From contig NZ_WBSM01000006.1 in assembly GCF_009299505.1 (NCBI RefSeq), forward strand, positions 62,001-126,000: a stretch of DNA of 64,000 nucleotides, written 5' to 3'. The notes beneath the pieces are model-generated. The model saw nothing but the letters and a program-made list of their open reading frames with translations, ran no database searches and was not told the DNA's origin. How positions within the stretch are numbered: the stretch's first letter is position 1; each line of letters opens with the position of its first letter. Source of the stretch: Bifidobacterium ramosum. GTDB taxonomy: Bacteria; Actinomycetota; Actinomycetes; Actinomycetales; Bifidobacteriaceae. A program made the position numbers and the translations under genes. This document shows, in pieces, positions 36,783 to 45,700 of the stretch.

Positions 36783-37838
36783 ATGCATGACTTCGACGGA
36801 TACCGGACGCTGGGACAGCCGCATGAGCCGGTCGACGAGCGCGAGGCCGGTGCCCTGCTGGTCCGCGACTACGGTCTGGACGGGGCTCGGCTCACCCGCA
36901 TCGCCACCGAACGCGACGACACGTTCGCCGTGACGGTGCAGGGCGAACGTTCGCCGCGCTACCTGCTGAAGATCGAGCATCCGGCCGAGGACTACGGGAC
37001 CGTGCGCATGCGTGCCCGCGCGCTGCGCATGCTGGAACGGCGGGCGGTCAACGTGCCCGTGACCAGACTGGTGCCGTGCTCGGACGACGGCATGATCGCG
37101 AGATACGACGCCGGCGGACGCACCCGGTGGGCCACGCTGACCACGTTCGTTCCCGGACGCATCGTCTCGTCCCTGCCGGGCCGCCCATCCCCTGCGCTGC
37201 TCGCCGGCATCGGCGACCGTCTGGCGCGCATCCAGCGGGTGCTGGCCGACGAGCGCGGGTATGCGGATCGGTTGGGGCGCATCTTGTGGGATGTCCGGTT
37301 GCTGCCGGCGATCGCGCAGGACGTGCTGCCGATGATCGACGACGCGACGGCCCGCAGAGCGATCGAACAGGCGGCGGCGACGTACGAATCCGTGGCCGGC
37401 CATATCGATGCGTTGCCGCAACAGCTGTGCCACGGCGACTTCCATCCCGGCAACATCACGGTGCGCGACGATCGTCCGGACGAAATCGCCGGCATCATCG
37501 ACTTCGGCGACATGCACATGATGCCGGCCGTATGCGATCTGGGTACCGCGTTGTGCTATCTGGTGGACGACGTGCTCGCCGATCCGCTCGAACCGTGCCG
37601 CATCGCGCTGGCCGCGTACCTGAACGTGAACCCGGACTTCGATCGGGGTCTGCTGCCGCTGCTCATGCCCGTCATGCAGGCGCGCGCCGCGCTCGTCGTG
37701 CTGCTGCCGCTGCTGGCCGAACGCCGCAGCGGCACGTCGCCGGAACACTATCTGTTCCGTCCCGAGTCCAGAATCGTCCGACTGCGACTGCTGCAATCGT
37801 TGTCGGACGGAGCTTCGGACTCGTTCGCCGGCGCATGA
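36783..37838 (+). CDS. APH-fold small-molecule kinase
   Basis: 351-residue aminoglycoside-phosphotransferase-fold protein. The catalytic loop is CHGDFHPGNIT with Asp219, and the metal-binding Asp240 is in IIDFGDMH. An N-lobe lysine-containing strand, YLLKIEHP, binds ATP. The ATG at 36783 has an AGGAGG site seven bases upstream; an in-frame ATG at 36744 has none. This family includes choline, hydroxylysine, homoserine and methylthioribose kinases as well as antibiotic kinases. The next gene encodes a PLP protein resembling amino-alcohol-phosphate phospho-lyases, the same partnership seen for hydroxylysine kinase in animals. I therefore infer an amino-alcohol kinase rather than a resistance enzyme. 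Confidence 0.82.
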   Translation: MHDFDGYRTLGQPHEPVDEREAGALLVRDYGLDGARLTRIATERDDTFAVTVQGERSPRYLLKIEHPAEDYGTVRMRARALRMLERRAVNVPVTRLVPCSDDGMIARYDAGGRTRWATLTTFVPGRIVSSLPGRPSPALLAGIGDRLARIQRVLADERGYADRLGRILWDVRLLPAIAQDVLPMIDDATARRAIEQAAATYESVAGHIDALPQQLCHGDFHPGNITVRDDRPDEIAGIIDFGDMHMMPAVCDLGTALCYLVDDVLADPLEPCRIALAAYLNVNPDFDRGLLPLLMPVMQARAALVVLLPLLAERRSGTSPEHYLFRPESRIVRLRLLQSLSDGASDSFAGA

Positions 37839-37920
37839 ACGGATCGAAATCGGATCCGTCCGTCATGGCTCCAGTCATTTCAGTCATCAATCCAGTCGCA
37901 GCACAAGAGAGGAACATATC

Positions 37921-39297
37921 ATGAGCAACGTCGATGCAGGCGTCCCCGCCCCGGTGGCCGGGCGCAAGGGACTCGCGAACGGATTCGATTTCTCCAAGGG
38001 CACCGCCGGGCTCTCCCCGGACACGGTGGCGCTGATCGAACGGCGCAAGCGCACGCTCGGCACGCTGGGGCCCTTGTTCTACAACCGGCCCATCCACGTG
38101 GTGCGGGGCAGTGGCGCGCATCTGTTCGACGCGGACGGCGTCGACTATCTCGACTGCTACAACAATGTGGCCTGTGTAGGGCACGCCAACGCGCATGTGC
38201 GCGAGGCGGTGGCCGACCAGCTCGCCAAACAGGACACGCATTCGCGCTACCTCCAGGACGAGGTGCTCGACTATGCGGAGCGTCTGCTCGCCCTGTTCCC
38301 GGAAGGGCTCGACCGGGTGAGCTTCACCAATTCCGGTTCCGAATCCAACGACCTGGCCCTGCGCATGGCCCGCGTCTACAGCGGGCATCAGGGCGTGGTG
38401 GTGACCGCCAATGCCTATCACGGCATCACCGCGCTGGTGTCGTCGGTGTCCCCGAGCTTCGGCACGGCCATACCTCTGGCCCCGTTCCTCGCCACGGTGG
38501 AGGTGCACGACGTGCTGACGGGAGACATGCCGGCCGATCGGGTGCGCGCCGTGCTGCGCGAACGGTTCGTCGCCGCGTTCCGCAAGCTGCACGACGCGGG
38601 TTATGGCGTATCAGCCGTGCTGCTCGATCAGATCTTCTCCTCGGACGGCGTGCTGCCGGGTGCGCAAGGCTGGGTCGCGGACGTCGCCGACATGGCGCAC
38701 CGGGCCGGCGGCCTGCTCATCGCCGACGAGGTGCAGTCGGGGTTCGCGCGCACCGGCGACGCGTTCTGGGGATTCCAACGTCATCATGCGGACGCGGACC
38801 TGGTCACGATCGGCAAGCCGATGGGCAACGGTATCCCCACCGGAGCGGTCGTCTACAAGGCGGCGATCGGTGACGCGTTCGCGGCCTGCACCAGATATTT
38901 CAACACGTTCGGCGGCAACCCGGTCTCCATGCGGGCGGCCGAAGCGGTGCTCGACGAGATCGAATCGCGCGGATTGCTCAAGCAGGCCAAGACTGTCGGC
39001 GACTACATTTGCGACGGGTTCGCGTCGCTGCTCGCCGGCCGGCCGAAATTGGGACAGATCCGCCACGCCGGCATGTTCATCGGCATCGACATCCGCTCCG
39101 ACGACGGCTCTCGTCCCGATCCGGCCGGTACGCAGGCCATCGTCGACGCGCTGCGCGACCGTGACATCCTGATCTCGGCGTCCGGGGCGGACGGCAGCGC
39201 GCTCAAGGTGCGCCCGCCGCTGGTCTTCACGACCGCCGACGCCGACCGGCTGCTCGCCGCGATCGGTGAGCTGCGCGACCTCGGATACTTCGGCTGA
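37921..39297 (+). CDS. Class III PLP enzyme, phospho-lyase-like (ethanolamine-P or hydroxylysine-P type)
   Basis: 458-residue fold type I PLP protein. The PLP lysine is Lys299 in TIGKPMGNGIPTG; NSGSESNDLALRMAR, NAYHGITALVSSVSP, IADEVQSGFARTG and NTFGGNPVS are the conserved blocks. The segments LDCYNNVACVGHANAHV and TRYLQDEVLDYAERLL match from memory the subgroup of human AGXT2L1/AGXT2L2, which split phosphate and ammonia from phosphoethanolamine or 5-phosphohydroxylysine rather than transaminate. The adjacent upstream kinase supports that reading. It is distinct from the GabT-like protein at 23764. If right, it turns an amino-alcohol phosphate into an aldehyde, Pi and NH4+. A conventional omega-transaminase remains possible. 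Confidence 0.8.
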   Translation: MSNVDAGVPAPVAGRKGLANGFDFSKGTAGLSPDTVALIERRKRTLGTLGPLFYNRPIHVVRGSGAHLFDADGVDYLDCYNNVACVGHANAHVREAVADQLAKQDTHSRYLQDEVLDYAERLLALFPEGLDRVSFTNSGSESNDLALRMARVYSGHQGVVVTANAYHGITALVSSVSPSFGTAIPLAPFLATVEVHDVLTGDMPADRVRAVLRERFVAAFRKLHDAGYGVSAVLLDQIFSSDGVLPGAQGWVADVADMAHRAGGLLIADEVQSGFARTGDAFWGFQRHHADADLVTIGKPMGNGIPTGAVVYKAAIGDAFAACTRYFNTFGGNPVSMRAAEAVLDEIESRGLLKQAKTVGDYICDGFASLLAGRPKLGQIRHAGMFIGIDIRSDDGSRPDPAGTQAIVDALRDRDILISASGADGSALKVRPPLVFTTADADRLLAAIGELRDLGYFG

Positions 39298-39373
39298 CGC
39301 CTCGGCCGGGCCGCATGCCGCAAGTGTGGAATCCGCAAATGCGGGGAAACCGGGCAGCATTGCGCGTGGGGGA

Positions 39374-39402
39374 GTGACGTTGCCGGGCGTGTTGAGTACG
39401 AT
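39374..39402 (+). promoter_or_regulatory. Candidate glmM promoter
   Basis: GTGACG at 39374-39379 and TACGAT at 39397-39402 are separated by 17 bases, a normal vegetative-sigma layout, 47 bases upstream of the glmM ATG. The block TACGATGGTGC also occurs ahead of dapB near 14774. Confidence 0.45.
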
Positions 39403-39449
39403 GGTGCTCGGTATCACGACTGACAACGAAACAGCGAGGAAGTAACGAT

Positions 39450-40835
39450 ATGCCACGTATGTTCGGAACCGATGGCGTTCGCGGATTGGCGAACAAGGAC
39501 CTGACGGCACGGCTGGCGCTCGATCTGGGCGACGCCGCCGTGCGTGTGCTGGGTGACTCCGGCACGAAGGACGACCAGCCGGAGGGCCGTCGCCGTGCGC
39601 TCGTCGGCCGCGACACGCGCGTGTCCGGCGACTTCCTGTCCGCCGCGCTCTCCGCAGGTATGTCCGCGGGTGGCTTCGACGTGATCGACGCGGGCATCAT
39701 CCCCACGCCGGGCGTCGCCTACCTGACCTCCGTGCTCAACGTCGAGATGGGCGCCGTGATCTCCGCCTCTCACAACCCGATGCCCGACAACGGCATCAAG
39801 TTCTTCGCCCGTGGCGGCTTCAAGCTGCCCGACAGCAAGGAGGACGAGATCGAGGCCGTGCTCGGCCAGGACTGGGAGCGTCCGACCGGTGCCGGCGTCG
39901 GCCGCATCAGCCACGACACCAAGACCGCCACCGACCTGTACATCAACCACCTCGTCTCCACGATCGCGCCGATCGGCGCCGACAAGGTCCAGCCCAAGCC
40001 GCTCAAGGGCCTCAAGATCGTGGCCGACTGCGCCAACGGCGCCACATCCGTGGTTGCCCCCGAAGCCCTGCGCCGCGCCGGCGCCGAGGTCATCGTCATC
40101 AACGCCTCGCCGGACGGCTACAACATCAACAAGCACGCCGGTTCCACCCATCCCGAGCAGCTGCAGGCCATGGTCAAGGCCACCGACGCGGTGATGGGCG
40201 TCGCGTTCGACGGCGACGCCGACCGTTGCCTCGCCGTGGACGAGGACGGCACCATGGTCAACGGCGATCAGATCATGGGCATCCTCGCCCGCGCCAAGAA
40301 GCGCGCCGGCAAGCTCAACCACGACACGCTCGTCGTGACCGTCATGAGCAACCTCGGCCTCAAGCTCGCGCTCAAGGACATGGGCATCAAGACCGTGCAG
40401 ACCGCCGTCGGCGACCGCTACGTCCTCGAGGAGATGCTGCGCGGCAATTATTCGCTCGGCGGTGAGCAGTCCGGCCACGTCATCAACCGCGAGTTCGCCA
40501 CCACCGGCGACGGCACGCTCACCGCGCTCACCCTGTGCAACGAGGTCGTGCAGTCCGGCAAGAGCCTCAAGGAGCTCGCCGCTGACTTCCCGCAGCTGCC
40601 GCAGCAGCTCGTCAACGTGCCGAACGTCGACAAGATGGCCGCTTCCACGAACGCCAAGGTCCAGGCCGCCGTCGAACGTGAGGAGCAGCTGCTCGGCGAC
40701 ACCGGCCGCGTGCTGCTGCGCCCGTCCGGCACCGAACCGCTCGTGCGCGTCATGGCCGAAGCCGCCACCCAGCAGCAGGCCGACGAGGTCTGCGCCCGCC
40801 TCGCCGCCGTTGTGGCCGAGGAACTCGCACTGTAA
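39450..40835 (+). CDS. glmM: Phosphoglucosamine mutase
   Basis: 461-residue alpha-D-phosphohexomutase converting glucosamine-6-phosphate to glucosamine-1-phosphate for peptidoglycan precursor synthesis. The N-terminus FGTDGVRGLAN and the phosphoserine loop ISASHNPMPDNGIKF, with Ser107, are diagnostic of GlmM; the metal loop is DGDADRC near 253, the sugar-binding loop GGEQSGHVI near 344 and the phosphate-binding loop RPSGTEPLVRV near the C-terminus. Start preceded by GCGAGGAAG. def follows 54 bases downstream, with intact neighbours on both sides of the catabolic-island boundary. Confidence 0.96.
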   Translation: MPRMFGTDGVRGLANKDLTARLALDLGDAAVRVLGDSGTKDDQPEGRRRALVGRDTRVSGDFLSAALSAGMSAGGFDVIDAGIIPTPGVAYLTSVLNVEMGAVISASHNPMPDNGIKFFARGGFKLPDSKEDEIEAVLGQDWERPTGAGVGRISHDTKTATDLYINHLVSTIAPIGADKVQPKPLKGLKIVADCANGATSVVAPEALRRAGAEVIVINASPDGYNINKHAGSTHPEQLQAMVKATDAVMGVAFDGDADRCLAVDEDGTMVNGDQIMGILARAKKRAGKLNHDTLVVTVMSNLGLKLALKDMGIKTVQTAVGDRYVLEEMLRGNYSLGGEQSGHVINREFATTGDGTLTALTLCNEVVQSGKSLKELAADFPQLPQQLVNVPNVDKMAASTNAKVQAAVEREEQLLGDTGRVLLRPSGTEPLVRVMAEAATQQQADEVCARLAAVVAEELAL

Positions 40836-40889
40836 ACCCGCCCCTCACAGTCCCGCATAAGTCCCATATACAAGGAACCACGTACCATC

Positions 40890-41543
40890 ATGTTTGGAAA
40901 GAACTCCAAAGTCGACATCGCCCTCAACCGCGACGTCGAACAGCTCATCAAAACCGGCGGCAAGGAGCACATCCTGCCGATCGTGCAGGCCGGCGAACCC
41001 GTCCTGCGCCAGCAGACCGTCGCCTACGCCGGCCAGCTGAGCCGCAAGACGCTCGACAAGCTCATCGACACGATGCACACGACCATGCTCGAGGCGCCCG
41101 GCGTCGGCCTGGCCGCCACGCAGATCGGCCTCGGCCTTGCGCTCGCCGTCGTCGAGGACCATATCCGCGACGACGAGGACGATCCGCGCGAGATCGGCGA
41201 ATTCCCGTTCCACGTCATCATCAACCCCAGCTACGAGCCGATCGGCGAGGAGACCCGCAGCTTCTACGAAGGCTGCCTGAGCTTCGACGGCTACCAGGCC
41301 GTACGCAAGCGCTGGCTCGACATCACCGCCCGCTGGCAGGACGAGGACGGCAAGCAGCACGAGGAGCATCTGCACGGCTGGCCGGCCCGCATCTTCCAGC
41401 ACGAGACCGATCATCTGAGCGGTGAGCTGTACATCGACAAGGCCGAGATCCGATCCCTCGCCACCACCGAGAACCTCGAGGACCTGTGGGCAGACGATCC
41501 GGTGCCGACCGAGGCGGCCGAGGAGCTCGGTTTCGCGCTATAA
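40890..41543 (+). CDS. def: Peptide deformylase
   Basis: 217-residue metal-dependent deformylase that removes the formyl group from nascent proteins. All three motifs are intact: GVGLAATQIG at 71-80, EGCLSF with Cys129, and HETDH at 171-175, giving the Cys and two His metal ligands and Glu172. A 25-30 residue N-terminal extension precedes the usual start of the fold. It ends eight bases before a 112-bp nested inverted repeat. Cytoplasmic, ribosome-associated in function. Confidence 0.95.
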   Translation: MFGKNSKVDIALNRDVEQLIKTGGKEHILPIVQAGEPVLRQQTVAYAGQLSRKTLDKLIDTMHTTMLEAPGVGLAATQIGLGLALAVVEDHIRDDEDDPREIGEFPFHVIINPSYEPIGEETRSFYEGCLSFDGYQAVRKRWLDITARWQDEDGKQHEEHLHGWPARIFQHETDHLSGELYIDKAEIRSLATTENLEDLWADDPVPTEAAEELGFAL

Positions 41544-41550
41544 GGCACGG

Positions 41551-41662
41551 CGACACGCCGATGATGTGCGCACGACACGCTAGATGCATATTCCCCAAAC
41601 CAGGAATCAGACCGATCCGCTCAATGCATCTAGCGTGTCGTGCGCACCCCATCGGCGTGTCG
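41551..41662. repeat. 112-bp nested inverted repeat, family B, copy 1
   Basis: Outer arms CGACACGCCGAT/ATCGGCGTGTCG (12 bp) and inner arms of 23 bp (from TGCGCACGACACGCTAGATG to its complement) are perfect and separated by a symmetrical four-base internal loop, GATG opposite CCCC. The 34-base centre contains GATCCGCTCA. The same 112-base structure occurs at 53934. It lies between the convergent def and AraC genes. No coding capacity. Confidence 0.88.
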
Positions 41663-41679
41663 CGCATCACACCCGCCGG

Positions 41680-42543
41680 TCAGAGCTGCCGCAGCTCGCC
41701 CTGCCGGCGAAATTCGATGGGTGACATACCGTTTTTGCGTTTGAACGCCGCGCAGAACGTGCTCGTGTCGGTGAACCCGCATTCGTCGCACAGCTGCTTC
41801 AACGGCATGTCGGAGTTGATGAGCAGGTATTTCGCGGCGTGCATGCGCGCGTCCACGATATAGGCATGCGGCGTGTAGCCGGTCTCTTTTTTGAACACGC
41901 GGATGAAATGGTATTCGCTCATGTACGCGCGTGCGGCCAGCTCGTCAATCGGCAGCGGCTCGCTCAGATGGCCGGCGATATAGGTGAGCACGTCCTCGAT
42001 CGCATACGGCTGACGCTGCTGGGACGTGGCGCTGTCGGCCGCCGCCACCGCGAATTCGGTGAGGATGTCGGTGATGTATTTCGACATGCCCGGTTCGCTA
42101 ATGCGCGAGGCGGCGTGGAACACATCGTAAATGGCGGTCAGACGGTTCAGCACGTAGGCCGGGTCCTTGAGCGAGAACACGGTGCCGAGCTTGCCGTCGA
42201 TCAGATCGAAGTACGCGCGGGCCATCGTGCCGTCGAAATGCAGCCACAGCACGTCGCTGTCTTCGTCGGTGCCATATGAATGGTGCCGGTAGCAGTCGAG
42301 CAGCACGAAATCGCCTTTGCCGGCATGATGCGTGCCCTGTTCGGTGGTGATATCAAATGATCCGGAACGGATGGCCATCAGCAGAAAGCTGTCGAACGAA
42401 CTGCGTTCCTGACGGTAGCCGGCCTCGTAACGGAACAGGCCGACGCGCAGCGGATACAGAAATGTCTGCAACGCCGTTTTACTGGGCGTGTAGATATAGA
42501 ACTCCGATCCCTGATTGCGGATACCGTGTTCGGCTGGTTTCAT
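41680..42543 (-). CDS. AraC family regulator of the galactoside island (1)
   Basis: AraC/XylS regulator, 287 residues from the Met codon at 42543; a more upstream in-frame Met at 42606 is possible. The N-terminal cupin-like ligand domain (about 15-165) contains FVLLDCYRHHSYG and VLWLHFDG. The C-terminal double helix-turn-helix occupies about 185-285, with IDELAARAYMSEYHFIRVFKKETGYTP and the end motif FCAAFKRKNGMSPIEFRR. It is clearly paralogous to the regulator at 52282: FLYP, FDSFL, GDFVLLDCY and HFDG all recur at matching places. It diverges from the DUF5107/TPR gene across an AT-rich region with repeated TCTGTAA-type motifs, so it probably controls that gene and the importer. Confidence 0.92.
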   Translation of the reverse strand: MKPAEHGIRNQGSEFYIYTPSKTALQTFLYPLRVGLFRYEAGYRQERSSFDSFLLMAIRSGSFDITTEQGTHHAGKGDFVLLDCYRHHSYGTDEDSDVLWLHFDGTMARAYFDLIDGKLGTVFSLKDPAYVLNRLTAIYDVFHAASRISEPGMSKYITDILTEFAVAAADSATSQQRQPYAIEDVLTYIAGHLSEPLPIDELAARAYMSEYHFIRVFKKETGYTPHAYIVDARMHAAKYLLINSDMPLKQLCDECGFTDTSTFCAAFKRKNGMSPIEFRRQGELRQL

Positions 42544-42607
42544 GATGGCTCGTTTTCGTCGTCGATGATGCTGGGCAACGGTTTCATCATAGCAGTCCGC
42601 AACCATT

Positions 42608-42687
42608 TCTGTAACCGCAATTTTTTCATATCTGCAAGCAAGAAAACTCTAAATATACCGAAAAATCAGCCGTAGTCTGTAAGCAAG
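42608..42687. promoter_or_regulatory. Divergent AraC control region with TCTGYAA repeats
   Basis: This AT-rich stretch between two divergent genes contains TCTGTAA at 42608, TCTGCAAGCAAG at 42631-42642 and TCTGTAAGCAAG at 42676-42687. The two longer copies differ by one base, are direct repeats, and begin 45 bases apart. Direct half-sites in a divergent promoter are typical of AraC-family binding, so these are candidate operators for the adjacent regulator. Confidence 0.5.
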
Positions 42688-42761
42688 TAATCAATAAATT
42701 ACGAATGTGATGGTCGCAAGACCGCACAGTTCCCCACGAAGTTCCAATGAAGGAGCACACT

Positions 42762-45700
42762 ATGGCAGTGAGCATCAAGGACACCGTCATCACGATCCCC
42801 ACCTACGAGATCGGCGCGGCGGACAAGAACCCGGAGTTCATCGAAAAGCGCGTCTATCAGGGCAGCTCGGGCCGCGTCTACCCGTACCCGGTCATCGAAA
42901 CGATCAGCGACGTCAAGCGCGACAAGGACTACAAGGCCGTCATCATCGAGAACGAATACCTCGAAGTGACCGTGCTGCCGGAACTCGGCGGCCGCATCCA
43001 GTACGCGAAGGACAAGACCAACGGCTACGACTTCGTCTACCGCAACGACGTCATCAAGCCGGCGCTTGTGGGCCTGACCGGACCGTGGATCTCCGGCGGC
43101 ATCGAATTCAACTGGCCGCAGCACCACCGCCCGACCACGTACCTGCCGGTCGACTACAAGGTCGAGGACCTGCCCGACGGCGGCAAGGCCGTGCTGTGCC
43201 ACGACACCGACCAGATGTACGGCACGCAGGTGATCACCAAGATCGCGCTGCACCCCGGCAAGGCGTACATCGAGATCACCGCGCAGCTGTACAACGGCAC
43301 CGCGCTGCCGCAGACCTTCCTGTGGTGGGCCAACCCGGCCGTCCCGGTCAACGAGCACACCAAGACCGTGATGCCGCCGGACGTGACCGCCGTCATGGAC
43401 CACGGCAAGCGCGACGTCTCGCGCTACCCGATCGCCACCGGCACCTACTACAAGCACGACTACTCCGAAGGCGTCGACATCGGCCGCTACAAGAACGTGC
43501 CGGTTCCGACCAGCTACATGGCCGCGCACTCCGACTACAACTTCGTCGGCGGCTACGACTTCGGCGTCGGCGCCGGCATCCTGCACGTGGCCGACCACCA
43601 CGTCAGCCCCGGCAAGAAGCAGTGGACCTGGGGCAACGGCGACTTCGGCCGCGCCTGGGACAGGAACCTCACCGACGCGAACGGCCCGTACGTCGAGCTC
43701 ATGACCGGCGTGTTCACCGACAACCAGCCCGACTTCACCTGGCTCAAGCCGTACGAAGGCAAGACGTTCACCCAGTACTTCATGCCGTACAAGGGCGTGG
43801 GCCAGGTCAAGAACGCATCGATCAACGCGGCCGTGAACCTCGAGATCGGACCGCAGGACACGTTCGGCGCGGCCGGCGAGACCGAGGGCATCGAAGCGCA
43901 GGGACTGGCCGCCGGCCAGGGCCGCGTCACCGTGTACGCGACGAGCGTGTACGAGCACGCGCACGTCACCGTCACCGACGACCGCACCGGCGCGACGCTG
44001 TACGAGTACGTTGGCACGATCAGCCCGAACGACATCGTGCGCGCCGCATTCGACACCGGCGACGCGAAGCCGACCGACATCACCGCGACCGTGACCGACG
44101 CGAACGGCAAGGTCCTCATCGACTACACGCCGCAGCCGAAGACAATCGACAAACTGCCCGAGCCGGCCAAGGCCGCCGACGAACCGGCCAAGATCGCCAC
44201 GAACGAGGAACTGTTCCTCGCCGGCACGCACCTCGAGCAGTACCGTCACGCCACCTACCTGCCCGACCCGTACTATCTCGAAGGCCTCAAGCGCGACCCG
44301 CTCGACGCGCGCATCAACAACGCCTACGGCCGACTGCTGCTGCGCCGCGGCGACTTCGCGGGCGCCGAACGATACTTCCGCGCCGCGATCACACGCCTGA
44401 CCAAGCACAACACGCAGCCGTACGACAGCGAGCCGCACTACAACCTCGGCCTCGACCTGTTCTACCAAGGCGACTTCGACAAGGCGTTCGACGCGTTCTT
44501 CAAGGCCACCTGGGACGATGCGCAGAAGGAACGCGCGTTCTTCTACATGGCCGCGATCGCCGCCCGCCGAGGCGACTTCGCGGACGCGCTCGAATACGTG
44601 GACAACGCGCTCACCCGCAACACGATGAACATCAAGGCCCGCGGCCTGCGCGCCTACGTGCTGCGCAAGCTGGGACGTGACGACGACGCCGCGGCGGCGC
44701 TCGCCGAGAACCTGAAGATCGACGAATTCGACTTCGTGTCCGGCAACGAACGCGTGATCGCCGGCGCGAACCCGGCCGAACTGACGGGACTCATGCGAGG
44801 ATTCCACGAGAACTACCTGCAGGCCGCCCGCGACTACGCGCTGTTCGGCGCGTACGACGAGGCGCTCGCACTGCTCGGCGAGGCCGACCAGTCGAAGCCG
44901 ATGGTCAAGTACTACGAGGGCTACTATCTCGCGCAGCTTGGCCGCGACGAGGAGTCCCATGCCGCGTTCGAGGCCGCCGAGGCCGCGCCGAGCGACTACT
45001 GCTTCCCGAACAAGCTGGAGGACATCGCGCCGCTCGAGGCCGCGATCAAGTCCGTGAACGGCGCCAAGGCGCCGTACTATCTCGGCTGCCTGTACTATGA
45101 CAAGACGCTCGCCGACCGCGCGATCGCCCTGTGGGAACGTTCGCGCGACCTCGATCCGGGTTTCCCGACCGTGCACCGCAACCTCGCGCTCGCCTACTAC
45201 AACAAGCGGGGCGACGCGGCGGCCGCGCAGCGTGAGATCGAACAGGCCTACGCGCTCGACGAGTCGGACGCACGCGTGTTCCTCGAAACCGATCAGCTGC
45301 ACCGCAAGATCGGCTGGACGTACGCGCAGCGGCTTGCCGAATTTGAGCGGCATCTCGACGTAGTGGCCGAACGCGACGACCTGTACATCGAATACCTGAC
45401 CGTGCTCAATCTCACCGGCAACTACGCGAAGGCGTACGAGCTGATGGGCCGGCGTCGATTCCACCCGTGGGAGGGCGGCGAAGGCAAGATCACCGCGCAG
45501 TACCGCATCGCGCTCACCCTGCTCGCCAAGGACGCGATGGCCGCCGGCGACTGGACGAAGGCCAAGGAACTGCTCGTGAAGGCGCTCGTCTACCCGGAGA
45601 ACCTCGGCGAGGGCAAGCTCGAAGGGCAGAAGGACAATGACATCCACTACTGGCTCGGCGTGACGGAACGCCACCTCGGCGACGAGACTGCCGCACGTGC

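Noticed and set aside
36783-37838. Aminoglycoside resistance kinase
   Set aside because: The fold motif is shared by many metabolic kinases. Placement in a catabolic operon beside a phospho-lyase-like enzyme makes a metabolic substrate more likely.
41551-41662. Insertion sequence ends
   Set aside because: There is no transposase, no flanking target duplication that I can see, and the arms nest within one 112-base unit rather than bounding a cargo gene.
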